Assembly: GCA_024224995.1 (NCBI GenBank)
Contig: JAAENB010000605.1
Coordinates: 1-5,366 of the forward strand
Direction of reading: 5' to 3'
Length of the DNA: 5,366 nucleotides
DNA from: a bacterium
GTDB lineage: Bacteria; Spirochaetota; UBA4802; UBA5550
Below the pieces are notes generated by a model that was not told the origin of the DNA, did no database searches, and saw only the letters and a list, made by a program, of their open reading frames with translations. Position 1 is the first letter of the stretch. Every line of letters starts with the position of its first letter. Both the position numbers and the translations under genes were made by a program. Shown piece by piece: positions 4,855 to 5,366 of the stretch.

Positions 4855-4890
4855 AAAAAAAATAAAGGCTGCAGGGTAGCTGCATACTTT
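4855..4890 (-). terminator. Intrinsic terminator downstream of the ligase pseudogene
   Basis: The leftward strand has a hairpin made of AAAG/CTTT (4887-4890 with 4864-4867) and TGCAG/CTGCA (4880-4884 with 4870-4874). A 2x2 internal loop separates the two stems and the terminal loop is 5 bases (4875-4879). It is followed by A and then eight consecutive T (4862-4855). It sits about 75 bases past the last recognisable ligase codon, where the intact gene's terminator would be expected. It also insulates the lipoprotein promoter from leftward read-through. Confidence 0.6.
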
Positions 4891-4964
4891 TTAGGAACAT
4901 TCTTCCATCATAGGCAGATGGCTGGAATTGGATCTGGATAGTAATAATAATGATGCCGCATATT

Positions 4965-5366
4965 AAATGCCTTTACCTTTTCCACCTGTTCCTGGTCAGG
5001 TACACCGATTACATATCAGGAAAAGGAATACCAATACTTCCTTCCCGGTATTCCCCGAGCGGTGTAGCCATGATGGCGCTCACCGACTCCGTAAGCCCGT
5101 ATCCTTCCAGGAGATTAATATCGCCCCCCTGTCTTTTGACAATCTCTTCAAAGCGCTCCTTTACCACTCTCGGAAGGGTATCGGCACCGCAAAAAAGAGC
5201 CTTTAAACAGCTCAGATCTATTTTTCCGAAAAGCTCATTCTTGTTGAGCGCTTCAAATAACGTGGGAACCCCGATAATAAAGGTGGGTCTTTTTTTCTTG
5301 ATGAGCTGCGCAACCTCCTGGGGGGTGAACTGCGGTACCAGGATACATTTCGCGCCTCCCATAAAA
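4965..5366 (-). pseudogene. AMP-binding acyl-CoA ligase, internally deleted; 5' part outside the window
   Basis: The leftward frame entering at the right edge encodes the middle of an ANL-superfamily fatty acid-CoA ligase: GGAKCILVPQFTPQEV, FIIGVPTLFEAL, CGADTLP, and the conserved core YGLTESVSA, then GSIGIPFPDM. It stops at TAA 5011-5009. The next bases in another frame (5012-4965) read VIGVPDQEQVEKVKAF, which is the conserved 'IGVPDp..GE.vkAfv' segment that in intact enzymes lies roughly 100 residues further on. A block with the TGD and hinge DRxKD motifs has therefore been lost and the ends joined out of frame. After KVKAF the homology ends again (NMRHHYYYYPDP), so the Lys-containing C-terminal subdomain is also gone. 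The product cannot be an active ligase. The family is certain; the acyl chain length is not known. The promoter and the ATP-binding loop lie beyond the window. Confidence 0.85.

Larger units (their letters stand above)
4449..4964. other. 516-base stretch without an intact gene
   Basis: The left end holds the upstream region of the lipoprotein gene, the middle holds a possible frameshifted fragment on the + strand (4553-4736), and 4855-4890 is a leftward terminator. Between about 4737 and 4854 I see only AT-rich sequence with a small imperfect inverted repeat (CGGCA-TAT-TGCCG near 4766). No RNA gene was recognised. Confidence 0.6.

Overview
The window looks like an accessory or degrading stretch of a chromosome from a mid-GC bacterium with two membranes. 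The evidence for two membranes is a predicted lipoprotein with no inner-membrane retention Asp at +2. The phylum cannot be fixed from this sequence. The left part holds interspersed palindromic repeats, including a TGAGCGGAGCCGAAG-type family. The right edge holds a decayed housekeeping gene. Accessory genes lie between them.

Layout, left to right. 1-423 has no credible gene and is a cluster of short inverted repeats. 424-795 (-) encodes a small XRE/Cro-type DNA-binding protein. It is divergent from 1053-1355 (+), an unrecognised 100-residue protein. The intergenic region between them carries abutting divergent promoter elements, a strong minus-strand hairpin with a T-tract, a long two-stem hairpin, and a small hairpin that presents the Shine-Dalgarno site of the + gene. 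1364-1448 holds three copies of a 23-bp repeat. Next come three minus-strand genes: a WD40-like lipoprotein (3141-4448), an Imm11-type immunity protein (2390-2965, start corrected to an internal ATG), and an Imm49-like immunity candidate (1468-2340). 4449-4964 has no intact gene. It holds a promoter for the lipoprotein gene, a possible frameshifted + strand gene remnant, and a minus-strand intrinsic terminator. The right edge (4965-5366, -) is an AMP-binding acyl-CoA ligase pseudogene in which a central block has been deleted and the two ends joined out of frame.

How the parts relate. The two adjacent immunity-type genes probably form one transcription unit. There is no toxin gene in the window, so they look like an orphan immunity pair of the kind found at polymorphic-toxin or secreted-effector loci. 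The XRE protein probably controls its own promoter and the facing promoter of the structured leader. The rest (repeats, broken ligase, frameshifted fragment) suggests a recombination-prone region.
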